10,746 nt of DNA from Gemmatimonadota bacterium (lineage in GTDB: Bacteria > Gemmatimonadota > Gemmatimonadetes > Palauibacterales > Palauibacteraceae): contig JAOTWC010000035.1 of NCBI GenBank assembly GCA_029863105.1, forward strand, positions 1 to 10,746. The letters run 5' to 3'. The notes under the pieces were generated by a model, which saw only the letters and a program-made list of their open reading frames with translations, was not told where the DNA came from and made no database searches. The position numbers were made by a program, and so were the translations under genes. The first letter of the stretch is position 1. Each line of letters starts with the position of its first letter. Of this stretch, positions 1 through 6,534 are shown one piece after another.

Positions 1-752
1 CGGAGAACCTGCTCGAATTGCTGTTGCTTATCGACGCCGCAAAGCGAGCGTCGGCGGCGCGAGTGACTGCTGTCGTGCCGTACTTCGGGTATTCGCGACA
101 GGACCGGAAAGACCAGCCACGCGTGTCGATCGCCGCGAAGCTGATGGCGAATCTGATCGTGGCGGCGGGTGCCGACCGACTGATCACGATCGATTTTCAT
201 CAGCATCAGCTTCAAGGCTTTTTCGACATCCCGGTGGATCATCTTTATGCGGCACCGGCGTTCATGGGACACTATCGTGGCCGGAATTTAGAGCCCGTCG
301 TCGTGGTCGCGACCGATGTCGGAGCCGCGAAAATGGCACGCGGCTATGCCAAGCGCCTGGGGGCGGGGTTCGCGATCGTCGACAAACGGCGTCCCGAGCC
401 GAATCAGGCAGAGGTAGTCAACATCGTCGGCGACATAGAGGGGAAGAACTGCATTATCCCCGACGACATGGTCGATACGGCGGGAACGATGGTCAACGCG
501 GTGCAGGCGCTTCGGGAGCGGGGTGCGAAGAAGATCTACTGTATTGCGACCCATGCATTGCTCTCCGGGCCCGCTGTCGAGCGACTGGCGGCGGCCAACG
601 TAGAGGAAGTAACCGTCACGGATACGATTGCCATAGGCGAGGAAAAGCGCAGGCTTCTTCCAAGCCTCAAGGAGATCTCGGTGGCGAATCTCCTGGCGCG
701 CGCGATCGAGAGTACGCACTACAACCGCTCCGTGAGCAAGCTGTTCGATTGA
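1..752 (+). CDS. prs: Ribose-phosphate pyrophosphokinase (PRPP synthase), 5' truncated by window edge
   Basis: Makes 5-phosphoribosyl-1-pyrophosphate from ribose 5-phosphate and ATP, in the cytosol, for purine, pyrimidine, histidine, tryptophan and NAD synthesis. The reading frame is open from the first complete codon at position 3 (reads ENLLELLLLIDAAKRAS), so the real start lies upstream; the TTG at 18 is internal. About 250 residues of the usual ~315 are present. Visible hallmarks are the VVPYFGYSRQDRK segment of the ATP-binding region, TIDFHQHQLQGFFDIPVDH, the catalytic-loop lysine in VDKRRPEPN, and the PRPP-binding loop DDMVDTAGT near the middle. The C-terminus ends in SVSKLFD, typical of the family. 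Followed after 46 bases by rplY. Family assignment is essentially certain; only the missing N-terminus is unknown. Confidence 0.97.
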   Translation, partial: ENLLELLLLIDAAKRASAARVTAVVPYFGYSRQDRKDQPRVSIAAKLMANLIVAAGADRLITIDFHQHQLQGFFDIPVDHLYAAPAFMGHYRGRNLEPVVVVATDVGAAKMARGYAKRLGAGFAIVDKRRPEPNQAEVVNIVGDIEGKNCIIPDDMVDTAGTMVNAVQALRERGAKKIYCIATHALLSGPAVERLAAANVEEVTVTDTIAIGEEKRRLLPSLKEISVANLLARAIESTHYNRSVSKLFD

Positions 753-798
753 GCGCAGGCCTTTCGAGCCGGCCAGGGACGAGACAGGAACGAGGACG

Positions 799-1470
799 AT
801 GAGCAAACAGGTGACGTTTTCGGTGGAGAGACGCGAGGGTAAGGGCAAAGGCCCGGCACGCAGGGTGCGCCGGAGCGGTCGAGTGCCAGGAAACATATAC
901 GGTCACGGTGTCGAGGCGATCGCTGTGGACGCCGACGCGCGTGAGTTCGACGCTCTTGCGTCGCGCATCTCGGTCGAGAACACGCTGATCGATCTGATCG
1001 TTGGCGACGAGAAGCCGCGCCCGGTGCTGATCCGTGAGGTCCAGCGGCATCCGTTTCGCAGACAGGTGCTACATATCGACTTCTTCGCGATCAGGGCAGG
1101 CGAGAAGATCAACGTGTCTGTGCCGCTGCACCTGATCGGCACGCCTTCGGGTGTCCGCAACGCCGGCGGGGTGCTGCAGCAGAACCTCCACGAAATCGAG
1201 ATTGAATGTCTCCCGAGTGAGATTCCCAGCTCGTTCGAAGCAGACGTCTCGGAGCTCGAGATCGGGGATGTAATTCACCTCTCGGACGTTGACACTGGTG
1301 GATTCCCGACGGAAGAGGCACCGGACACTACGATCTGCGTCGTCCAGCCGCCGCGCGTGGTCGTCGAAGAGGAAGAGGAGGCTGCGGACGAGCTCGGGGA
1401 TGTGGACATGGAGCCCGAGGTCATCACGGCCCGTGGCGACGACTCCGCGGAGTCGGGCGAGGGGAACTGA
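799..1470 (+). CDS. rplY: 50S ribosomal protein L25, long CTC (general stress) form
   Basis: Binds 5S rRNA in the large ribosomal subunit. The 223-residue protein is the two-domain TL5/CTC form. The N-terminal 5S-binding domain is at about residues 1-93, with GPARRVRRSGRVPGNIYG and the conserved VQRHPFRRQVLHIDFFAI. A C-terminal beta domain follows at about 100-185 (VSVPLHLIGTPSGVRNAGGV; the ISELEVGD-like VSELEIGDVIHLSDV). The last ~37 residues form a strongly acidic tail (EEEEEAADELGDVDMEPEV) that is probably disordered. The ATG is preceded by a GAGG ribosome binding site about 6 bases upstream. It sits between prs and pth, the usual place for ctc in many phyla. Identification is firm; the role of the tail is unknown. 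Confidence 0.96.
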   Translation: MSKQVTFSVERREGKGKGPARRVRRSGRVPGNIYGHGVEAIAVDADAREFDALASRISVENTLIDLIVGDEKPRPVLIREVQRHPFRRQVLHIDFFAIRAGEKINVSVPLHLIGTPSGVRNAGGVLQQNLHEIEIECLPSEIPSSFEADVSELEIGDVIHLSDVDTGGFPTEEAPDTTICVVQPPRVVVEEEEEAADELGDVDMEPEVITARGDDSAESGEGN

Positions 1471-1491
1471 GGCTCCGAGTCACGATCTGTC

Positions 1492-2055
1492 GTGAAGCTG
1501 CTACTCGCCCTGGGCAATCCGGGCGACCGATACCGGGACACCAGACACAATGCCGGTTGGTGGCTGGCTGACCATCTGGCGAGCAGGTGGGGACTGGGCC
1601 GCTTCCAACCTGCCGACCGGATGGCGACTGTCGAGGGTCGCGTTCGCACCGAACAGGTACTGATCGTGAAGCCGCTTACGTTCATGAACTTGAGCGGCCG
1701 GGCGATGGCCGACATCCTGCGCCGAAGGCCGGTAGAGCCGGACGCGGACATGCTCGTGCTGGTTGACGACGTCTCGCTGCCGCCAGGGGGCTTCCGGCTT
1801 CGGGCTAAGGGTTCAGCGGGCGGTCACAACGGGCTCGCTTCCGTTGAGTCCGCTCTCGACTCGCAAGCGTATGCGAGGCTGCGAATCGGAGTCGGCGGTC
1901 CCCCGTCCAGCGAAGTCGATCTCGCGGAGTGGGTACTGGCGGCGCCTCGTGACGACGAGGAGCATCGGATCCTCGAGCGTTACGATCGAATGGCCGAAGC
2001 GGTGGAATGGTGGATTGCGGAGGGGATTGAATCCGCGATGAACGAGTTCAACTGA
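1492..2055 (+). CDS. pth: Peptidyl-tRNA hydrolase
   Basis: Cleaves the ester bond of peptidyl-tRNAs that drop off stalled ribosomes, recycling tRNA in the cytosol. At 187 residues it has the normal length. All active-site positions are present: N9 in LGNPG, catalytic H19 in TRHNAG, N66 in FMNLSG, D92 in LVDD and N113 in GGHNGL. They match E. coli N10, H20, N68, D93 and N114. One mild difference is SLPPG where most relatives have DLPPG. The start is GTG at 1492, which gives the canonical N-terminus MKLLLALGNPG; no strong ribosome binding site lies next to it. Separated from rplY by 21 bases, so probably co-transcribed and possibly translated by reinitiation. Confidence 0.97.
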   Translation: MKLLLALGNPGDRYRDTRHNAGWWLADHLASRWGLGRFQPADRMATVEGRVRTEQVLIVKPLTFMNLSGRAMADILRRRPVEPDADMLVLVDDVSLPPGGFRLRAKGSAGGHNGLASVESALDSQAYARLRIGVGGPPSSEVDLAEWVLAAPRDDEEHRILERYDRMAEAVEWWIAEGIESAMNEFN

Positions 2056-2083
2056 CGACGCAACAACACGGGAAAACTGAGAC

Positions 2084-2088
2084 AGGAG
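2084..2088 (+). promoter_or_regulatory. Ribosome binding site deciding the GTG start of hppA
   Basis: AGGAG lies 10 bases before the GTG at 2099 and 22 bases before the in-frame ATG at 2111. The spacing favours the GTG start, which adds four residues to the pyrophosphatase. Confidence 0.6.
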
Positions 2089-2098
2089 CAAGCTGCGC

Positions 2099-4216
2099 GT
2101 GGAACAATGGATGACATCGGCCCTCTGGCTGGGCCTCGGCGGCCTCTTTCTCGCCTTGCTGCTCTTCGCCTATGTGCGCAGACAGCCGGTCGGGTCAGAG
2201 ATCATGGCAGAGCTGGCGGATGCGATCCAGGATGGAGCCATGGCGTTTCTCCGGCGGGAGTATTCGGTCCTCCTGCCATTCGTACTCATCGTCGCAGCCC
2301 TTCTGTACTGGCTCATCGCGCCCCGGACGGCCTACGCCTATCTGTTCGGTGCAGCCTGTTCCTTGGCGGCGGGATTCATCGGCATGCGAGCGGCGACCCT
2401 GGCGAACGTGCGGACCACAGAGGCCGCCCGGACAGAAGGACAGGGCAAGGCGCTGCGGATCGCGTTCAGCGGTGGTGCCGTAATGGGGCTGGCGGTCGCC
2501 AGCCTGGGGCTGGCCGGACTTGGTGCCGTTACGCTGATTTACCGACCCGAGCTTGTCGGCGGCCGCCAGTTTGGTGAGATCATTTCCGGGTTCGCCATGG
2601 GCGCATCGACGATCGCTCTGTTCGCGCGAATCGGCGGGGGGATCTTCACGAAGGCGGCCGATGTCGGGGCAGATCTCGTGGGGAAGGTAGAGGCCGGAAT
2701 CCCCGAGGACGATCCAAGAAATCCTGCGACGATCGCGGACAATGTAGGCGACAATGTGGGAGATGTGGCGGGTATGGGCGCCGACATTTTCGAGTCCTAT
2801 GTCGGCTCCATCGTAGCCACGGTCGTACTCGGCGCCACGGTCGCGGCCATCATGCCGGAGAAGCGCCTGGCGGCTGTCGCGCTGCCGGTCCTGTTCGCCA
2901 TGGTGGGATTGGTAGCGAGCGTGATGGGCGTGTTGTCGATTCGCGTGCTCGAGAAGATGGATCCGGCTGCTGCGCTGCGGAACACGACGTTTGTGGGCGC
3001 GATCCTGTTCTGGATCGGTGCGTGGTTCGTCACGCTGAGGCTGGACGTGTTTGCGGGCTCGGATGCTCAGTTGTGGACGCTCATTGACCCCGCGGCGGGC
3101 CCGTTCTGGGCCATGCTGTTCGGCTCCCTGGGCGGGATCGTGATCGGATTGGCGACCGAGTACTACACGGCGGGAAAGCCCGTCCGGAACATAGCGCGGG
3201 CCTCCGAGACCGGCGCCGCCACCAATATCATCACGGGACTCGCCGTGGGTATGGAATCGGTGGCGGTCCCGCTGTTGTTCATCTGCCTGACGATCTATCT
3301 CGCGCATGGGTTCGCAGGCCTGTACGGCATCGGCGTCGCCGCCGTCGGGATGCTGGCCACCGTGGGAGTCACGATGTCCGTGGATGCGTACGGACCGATC
3401 GCCGACAATGCGGGTGGGATCAGCGAGATGAGCGGACTTGGGCCGGACGTGCGAAAGATCACAGACGGGTTGGATGCGCTGGGAAACACGACGGCGGCCA
3501 TCGGAAAGGGCTTTGCGATCGGATCCGCGGCTCTGACGGCCCTGGCCCTGTTTTCCGCGTACACGAACGCCGTCGGTCTTACGGAAACGGGTATCAACAT
3601 CGTCGATCCGATCGTCGTCATCGGGCTGTTCATCGGCGGGATCACTCCATTCTTCATCGCGGCGCTCACGATGACCGCCGTCGGTCGGGCGGCGGCCGGC
3701 ATGGTTGCCGAGGTGCGGCGTCAATTTCGCGAAATACCTGGTCTGATGGACGGTACGGGCAAGCCCGATTCCGCCCGGTGCATCGACATCTCGACGCGGG
3801 CCGCACTGCGGGAGATGGTCGTTCCCGGTCTCGTCGCGATTGTGGTTCCCGTTGTGGTCGGTCGTTTTCTGGGCGTGGCTGCGCTCGGAGGCGTACTGGC
3901 AGGGGCGACGCTGAGCGGCGTCCTGCTCGCCTTGTTCATGGCCAATGCCGGCGGAGCGTGGGACAACGCGAAGAAATACATCGAAGGTGGAGCACACGGA
4001 GGTAAGGGATCTGAGCCGCACAAGGCGGCCGTCGTAGGTGACACCGTGGGCGATCCGTTCAAGGACACGTCCGGACCCTCGATGAATATCGTGATAAAGT
4101 TGATCAGCGTCGTATCTCTCGTCCTGGCGCCGTGGTTCGTCGCGGTACATCAGGACGGCGAGACAGTGGCGACGATCACCCGAGCCATCGAGTCGTGGCT
4201 GCCGTTCCTGAGCTGA
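2099..4216 (+). CDS. hppA: K+-dependent membrane-bound ion-pumping pyrophosphatase
   Basis: Integral membrane enzyme that hydrolyses pyrophosphate and pumps H+ and/or Na+ across the cytoplasmic membrane; 705 residues, usual for the family, with about 16 hydrophobic segments. Substrate motifs are complete: DVGADLVGKVEAGIPEDD (188-205), DNVGDNVGD (214-222), DNAKKYIEGG from D622, and DTVGDPFKDTSGPS (648-661). The stretch GNTTAAIGKG (462-471) has alanine where K+-independent enzymes carry lysine, and glycine three residues on, marking the K+-dependent subclass. D229 and E232 (DIFESY) align with D243/E246 of the Thermotoga maritima Na+ pump, not with the shifted glutamate of plant H+ pumps. This is compatible with Na+ transport but not proof. 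It lies between pth and rpsF, with 43 and 140 bases on either side. Identification is certain; ion specificity is open. Confidence 0.97.
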   Translation: MEQWMTSALWLGLGGLFLALLLFAYVRRQPVGSEIMAELADAIQDGAMAFLRREYSVLLPFVLIVAALLYWLIAPRTAYAYLFGAACSLAAGFIGMRAATLANVRTTEAARTEGQGKALRIAFSGGAVMGLAVASLGLAGLGAVTLIYRPELVGGRQFGEIISGFAMGASTIALFARIGGGIFTKAADVGADLVGKVEAGIPEDDPRNPATIADNVGDNVGDVAGMGADIFESYVGSIVATVVLGATVAAIMPEKRLAAVALPVLFAMVGLVASVMGVLSIRVLEKMDPAAALRNTTFVGAILFWIGAWFVTLRLDVFAGSDAQLWTLIDPAAGPFWAMLFGSLGGIVIGLATEYYTAGKPVRNIARASETGAATNIITGLAVGMESVAVPLLFICLTIYLAHGFAGLYGIGVAAVGMLATVGVTMSVDAYGPIADNAGGISEMSGLGPDVRKITDGLDALGNTTAAIGKGFAIGSAALTALALFSAYTNAVGLTETGINIVDPIVVIGLFIGGITPFFIAALTMTAVGRAAAGMVAEVRRQFREIPGLMDGTGKPDSARCIDISTRAALREMVVPGLVAIVVPVVVGRFLGVAALGGVLAGATLSGVLLALFMANAGGAWDNAKKYIEGGAHGGKGSEPHKAAVVGDTVGDPFKDTSGPSMNIVIKLISVVSLVLAPWFVAVHQDGETVATITRAIESWLPFLS

Positions 4217-4225
4217 TGTTCGGTG

Positions 4226-4252
4226 GGACTCTGCTTGTTCAGGGTGGAGTCC
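4226..4252 (+). other. Inverted repeat just after hppA, possible terminator-like or leader hairpin
   Basis: GGACTC (4226-4231) pairs with GAGTCC (4247-4252). Two G-U wobbles and one C-G pair can extend it inward to a 9-bp stem with a 9-base loop. It starts 10 bases after the hppA stop codon. There is no T-run after it, so it is not a standard intrinsic terminator. It may mark the 3' end of the hppA message, or belong to a structured rpsF leader. Confidence 0.35.
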
Positions 4253-4263
4253 TGCGGTAGGTT
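4235..4263 (+). promoter_or_regulatory. Weak candidate sigma70-type promoter for the rpsF operon
   Basis: TTGTTC (4235-4240), 17 bases, then TAGGTT (4258-4263). Each hexamer matches only about half of the consensus. Position and spacing fit a promoter in the longest untranslated gap of the window. It overlaps the inverted repeat at 4226-4252, so both may not act as proposed. Low confidence. Confidence 0.2.
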
Positions 4264-4311
4264 CGCTTCGCTCCGGAAGCCTGTGTGATGGCCCGGAATC
4301 AAAATGCTCCT

Positions 4312-4333
4312 GCTCCGGAGGTTGCTCCGGAGC
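4312..4333 (+). promoter_or_regulatory. Perfect 9-bp hairpin in the rpsF leader
   Basis: GCTCCGGAG (4312-4320), loop GTTG, CTCCGGAGC (4325-4333). It is built from two copies of the 8-base palindrome CTCCGGAG, and a related CTCCGGAAG occurs at 4271-4279. It ends 12 bases before the rpsF ribosome binding site. In many bacteria the S6:S18 protein pair represses its own mRNA by binding a structured rpsF leader that presents a CCG triplet. A CCG directly follows this stem (4333-4335), so an analogous role is possible. The hairpin is seen; the function is inference. Confidence 0.45.
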
Positions 4334-4345
4334 CGCATCAGACCG

Positions 4346-4351
4346 AAGGAG
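4346..4351 (+). promoter_or_regulatory. Ribosome binding site deciding the rpsF start
   Basis: AAGGAG with 5 bases to the ATG at 4357. It fixes the S6 start and argues against the in-frame GTG (4285) and ATG (4288) upstream, which would put the hairpin inside the coding region and add a 24-residue low-complexity N-terminus. Confidence 0.75.
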
Positions 4352-4356
4352 ACACA

Positions 4357-4797
4357 ATGCGCGACTACGAAGTCGTCTACATCTTCAGATCTTCTCTGAG
4401 CATCGAAGACATCGAAGCTCGGGTGCTCAGCTACCATGAGAAGATTCTCGCCGGGGCCGACGCCGAGATCACTGCGGTCGTCCACTGGGGAAAGCGCGAA
4501 CTGGCGTACCCCATCGAGAACGACAAGAACGGCTACTACGTCGTGGCCCAGTTCACGGCCAGCCCAGAAGTCTTGCCGGGATTCGAAAGGGCGCTGAAGC
4601 TGGATGACGACCTGTTGAGGCATCTCGTCGTGATCTCGGAAGGCGAGCTTCCGACTCCGCCCCCGGAGAGGGACGAGCCCGAGCGCAAGCGTGCCGGATC
4701 GGACGACGATGAAGTCCGCCCGAGACGAGTACATGCCTCCAGCGACGATGACGATGACGACGATGATGATGACGACGACGTAGAAGAGGAGGCCTAG
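4357..4797 (+). CDS. rpsF: 30S ribosomal protein S6 with poly-aspartate tail
   Basis: Small-subunit protein that binds the 16S central domain together with S18. The S6 fold covers about residues 1-95: MRDYEVVYIFRSSLSIEDI at the start, WGKRELAYPIENDKNGYYVV in the middle, and LDDDLLRHLVVI at the end. Beyond this is a ~50-residue charged extension that finishes with twelve consecutive aspartates followed by VEEEA. The aspartate run (4744-4779) uses a mixture of GAC and GAT codons. At 146 residues it is longer than the ~100 of a minimal S6. The extension is probably disordered, and comparable acidic tails occur on S6 in some phyla. The stop codon lies 4 bases before rpsR, and the rpsR ribosome binding site lies inside the tail codons, so the two are translationally linked. 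Confidence 0.96.
   Translation: MRDYEVVYIFRSSLSIEDIEARVLSYHEKILAGADAEITAVVHWGKRELAYPIENDKNGYYVVAQFTASPEVLPGFERALKLDDDLLRHLVVISEGELPTPPPERDEPERKRAGSDDDEVRPRRVHASSDDDDDDDDDDDDVEEEA
4744..4779 (+). repeat. (GAY)12 triplet run encoding poly-Asp in S6
   Basis: Twelve tandem GAC/GAT codons. The interspersed synonymous codons mean the run is not a pure microsatellite, which points to selection for aspartate over simple slippage, although slippage may vary its length between strains. Confidence 0.8.
4787..4792 (+). promoter_or_regulatory. rpsR ribosome binding site inside the end of rpsF
   Basis: AGGAGG, a full consensus match, overlaps the last glutamate and alanine codons of rpsF and lies 9 bases before the rpsR ATG at 4802. 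Confidence 0.75.
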
Positions 4798-4801
4798 AAC
4801 T

Positions 4802-5020
4802 ATGGGGTTTCAGAAAGTCTGTCGGTTCTGTGAGCAGGGCGCCCGGAAAATTGACTACAAGGACGCGGCCACACTGGAGCGATTCCTCACCGATCGCGGT
4901 AAGATTCTTCCGCGTCGGGCGACGGGAAGCTGTGCTCGGCACCAGCGCCAGTTGAGCACTGCGATCAAGCGGGCACGGCTCCTGGCGCTCGTGCCCTACA
5001 TCGAGGGCTACTACGACTGA
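4802..5020 (+). CDS. rpsR: 30S ribosomal protein S18, zinc-ligand (C+) type
   Basis: Binds as a heterodimer with S6 to the platform of the 30S subunit. 72 residues, normal length, with KVCRFCEQGARKIDYKD, ILPRRATGSCARHQRQL and the C-terminal IKRARLLALVPY. C7, C10, C44 and H47 form the CxxC...CxxH set of the zinc-binding S18 form, as opposed to the cysteine-free paralogue some bacteria switch to under zinc limitation. It directly follows rpsF without the ssb gene that separates them in many bacteria. The downstream DUF2232-like gene follows within ~45 bases. Confidence 0.97.
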   Translation: MGFQKVCRFCEQGARKIDYKDAATLERFLTDRGKILPRRATGSCARHQRQLSTAIKRARLLALVPYIEGYYD

Positions 5021-5065
5021 GTCCGGCCGTGTCCGACCGGTCGCGGTCTGCTCCAGAGCGGAACC

Positions 5066-5998
5066 GTGGTGTCGCTAGTCAGACTCGGCGTGTTGGCGCT
5101 GGCTCTTTCCGTTTCTCCGGTCAGCCCGGCGCTGCTCGTGCTGATACCCCTTGGGCTGATGCTCGTCGCATTGAGGTCCAACGGTGCGTCGGGGCTCGTG
5201 ACGGGCGTGGTTCTTCTCCTCCTGGCGTTCGGGTCCGGAATCGTGTCCACGGACCCCGACTGGTTCGCCCAGCGGGCATGGGGATTGCTGCTCGGCGGCG
5301 GATTCATCACGGCGACCCTTCTGATGCGCCAATCAGGACTTCTCGATCGTTCGTTCGGGGCTGTTGCCGTCGCAGGTGTCGCTGTGATCGCGGCAGGTCT
5401 GCTGCGTCCCGAGGTGGTCGCGGGGCTCGATTCGTGGATGTCGGAGCGAGTTCAGCTCGCCTCCGTCGTGCTGATCCAGTGGGTGACCACGGCGAACACT
5501 CAGCCCGAAGTGGCAGAATCCTTGACCGTCGCGATTCTCAGATGGGCGGAGATTCAGGAACAGATCTACCCAGCCTTGCTCGCGCTGGCCTCGCTGCCCG
5601 CGCTGGCCATAGGGTGGTATCTTCTTGGCCGTCTGACGGGCCGCCCGGAAGAGCCGGCGCCGATCCGAGCGTTTCGGTTCAGCGACCACCTCGTGTGGAT
5701 GTTCGCAATCGGCCTGGCGCTGTTCGCCCTGCCGTTGGGCGCCGCAGCGTCACGAATCGGCGGCAACGCAGCCCTGTTCATGGTCGCGCTTTATGTTGTG
5801 CGCGGCGGCGCAATTGCGCTCTGGGCTGTCGGGGCGGCCGGCGCGTCGATTCTGACGTGGTCGTTGCTCGCGATTGCCGGATTGCTTCTGTATCCAGTGG
5901 CGCTTGGTGCCATGTTCGCGGTCGGCATGGGAGACACATGGCTTGACGTGAGGGGGCGGTCGGGGCGATTCAATTCGCCGTCGACCGGTGATCGATAA
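5066..5998 (+). CDS. DUF2232-like (YybS-type) polytopic membrane protein
   Basis: 310 residues, strongly hydrophobic, with roughly eight predicted membrane segments: about 5-35 (two), 43-60, 70-90, 98-115, 168-190, and three or more between 210 and 295. A less hydrophobic stretch lies around 115-165. The second half, with FRFSDHLVWMFAIGLALFALP and then NAALFMVALYVVRGGAIALW, resembles the DUF2232 family. Its position between rpsR and rplI parallels Bacillus yybS, next to rplI. Function is not established for the family. Start: GTG at 5066 (or the adjacent GTG at 5069). The ribosome binding site is weak (GAGCGG), and there is no ATG upstream in frame after the rpsR stop. No gdpP/yybT homologue accompanies it. 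Gene is certain; family assignment is from memory of sequence patterns. Confidence 0.78.
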   Translation: MVSLVRLGVLALALSVSPVSPALLVLIPLGLMLVALRSNGASGLVTGVVLLLLAFGSGIVSTDPDWFAQRAWGLLLGGGFITATLLMRQSGLLDRSFGAVAVAGVAVIAAGLLRPEVVAGLDSWMSERVQLASVVLIQWVTTANTQPEVAESLTVAILRWAEIQEQIYPALLALASLPALAIGWYLLGRLTGRPEEPAPIRAFRFSDHLVWMFAIGLALFALPLGAAASRIGGNAALFMVALYVVRGGAIALWAVGAAGASILTWSLLAIAGLLLYPVALGAMFAVGMGDTWLDVRGRSGRFNSPSTGDR

Positions 5999-6011
5999 CC
6001 GTTCGCTTGCT

Positions 6012-6015
6012 GGAG
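6012..6015 (+). promoter_or_regulatory. Ribosome binding site deciding the rplI start
   Basis: GGAG with 8 bases to the ATG at 6024. It rejects the in-frame GTG at 5988, which would overlap the upstream gene and add 12 residues not found in L9. Confidence 0.55.
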
Positions 6016-6023
6016 ATTATTCG

Positions 6024-6473
6024 ATGGTACGGATCATATTGATGAAAGACGTGGACAACCTCGGCCAGACCGGCGACGTAGTAACGGTGAAGCCGGGGTA
6101 TGCCAGGAATTACCTGCTTCCGCAGGGAGCCGCACTCGAAGCGACGGCTGCGAATCTGCGGCGATTCGAGGAAGAACGGGACCACCTCGTTGACCGGTCG
6201 ACACGCGTTCTCGATAAGGCTTCGGCGCTGGCCGGGGACATCGAATCGAAGTCGCTGAGTTTCACGGTGAAGGCGGGTGAGGACGGTCGCTTGTTCGGCT
6301 CTGTTACCGCATCGGATATCGCCGCGGGTCTGGCCGAGCAGGGCGTTGAGATCGACCGGCACTTGATTCAGCTCGGCGAGCCCATCAAGCAGCTCGGTAC
6401 GTACGAGGTGACGGTGCGGCTCGCTGCCAACATTCAGCCAGCGGTCAAGGTCTCGGTCGTACCGGAGGCCTGA
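6024..6473 (+). CDS. rplI: 50S ribosomal protein L9
   Basis: Large-subunit protein that binds 23S rRNA near the L1 stalk. 149 residues, the standard length. The N-terminal RNA-binding domain (1-52) carries MVRIILMKDVDNLGQTGD and VKPGYARNYLLPQGAA. A long connecting helix (about 41-75) leads to the C-terminal domain with DGRLFGSVTASDIAAGL and LGTYEVTVRLAANI. It lies 25 bases after the DUF2232-like gene in the rpsF operon. No anomalies. Confidence 0.97.
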   Translation: MVRIILMKDVDNLGQTGDVVTVKPGYARNYLLPQGAALEATAANLRRFEEERDHLVDRSTRVLDKASALAGDIESKSLSFTVKAGEDGRLFGSVTASDIAAGLAEQGVEIDRHLIQLGEPIKQLGTYEVTVRLAANIQPAVKVSVVPEA

Positions 6474-6523
6474 GGCCACCAGCCGCAACCCGAGATCCGA
6501 GTCTGCCGAAGCGGGCGAGTCCC

Positions 6524-6531
6524 GAGGGGAG
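6524..6531 (+). promoter_or_regulatory. Ribosome binding site of the FakA-FakB fusion gene
   Basis: GAGGGGAG with 3 bases from its end to the ATG at 6535 (about 5-7 from the core), supporting that start. Confidence 0.55.
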
Positions 6532-6534
6532 TGC

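Noticed and set aside
753..798. Possible terminator between prs and rplY
   Set aside because: Only a weak GGCC/GGCC pairing and no T-run, so most likely simple operon spacing.
288..896. Minus-strand open frame of 202 codons opposite prs and rplY
   Set aside because: Shadow of conserved genes on the other strand, with Arg-rich composition and no domain.
4285..4356. N-terminal extension of S6 from GTG 4285 or ATG 4288
   Set aside because: A consensus ribosome binding site lies 5 bases before ATG 4357, and the family N-terminus begins there. The extension contains the leader hairpin repeats and is low complexity.
2195..4357. 720-codon open frame on the minus strand opposite hppA
   Set aside because: Composition is that of antisense to a GC-rich gene (rich in Arg, His, Asp, Gln), with no recognisable domain, while the plus strand carries a complete textbook pyrophosphatase.
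5029..5946. 305-codon open frame in another + frame across the DUF2232-like gene
   Set aside because: Extremely Arg/Gly/Ser rich with no domain or hydrophobic pattern. The overlapping frame encodes a coherent polytopic membrane protein.
5988..6023. Extended L9 start at GTG 5988 overlapping the upstream gene
   Set aside because: ATG 6024 has a GGAG at proper distance and gives the exact L9 N-terminus MVRIILMKDV.
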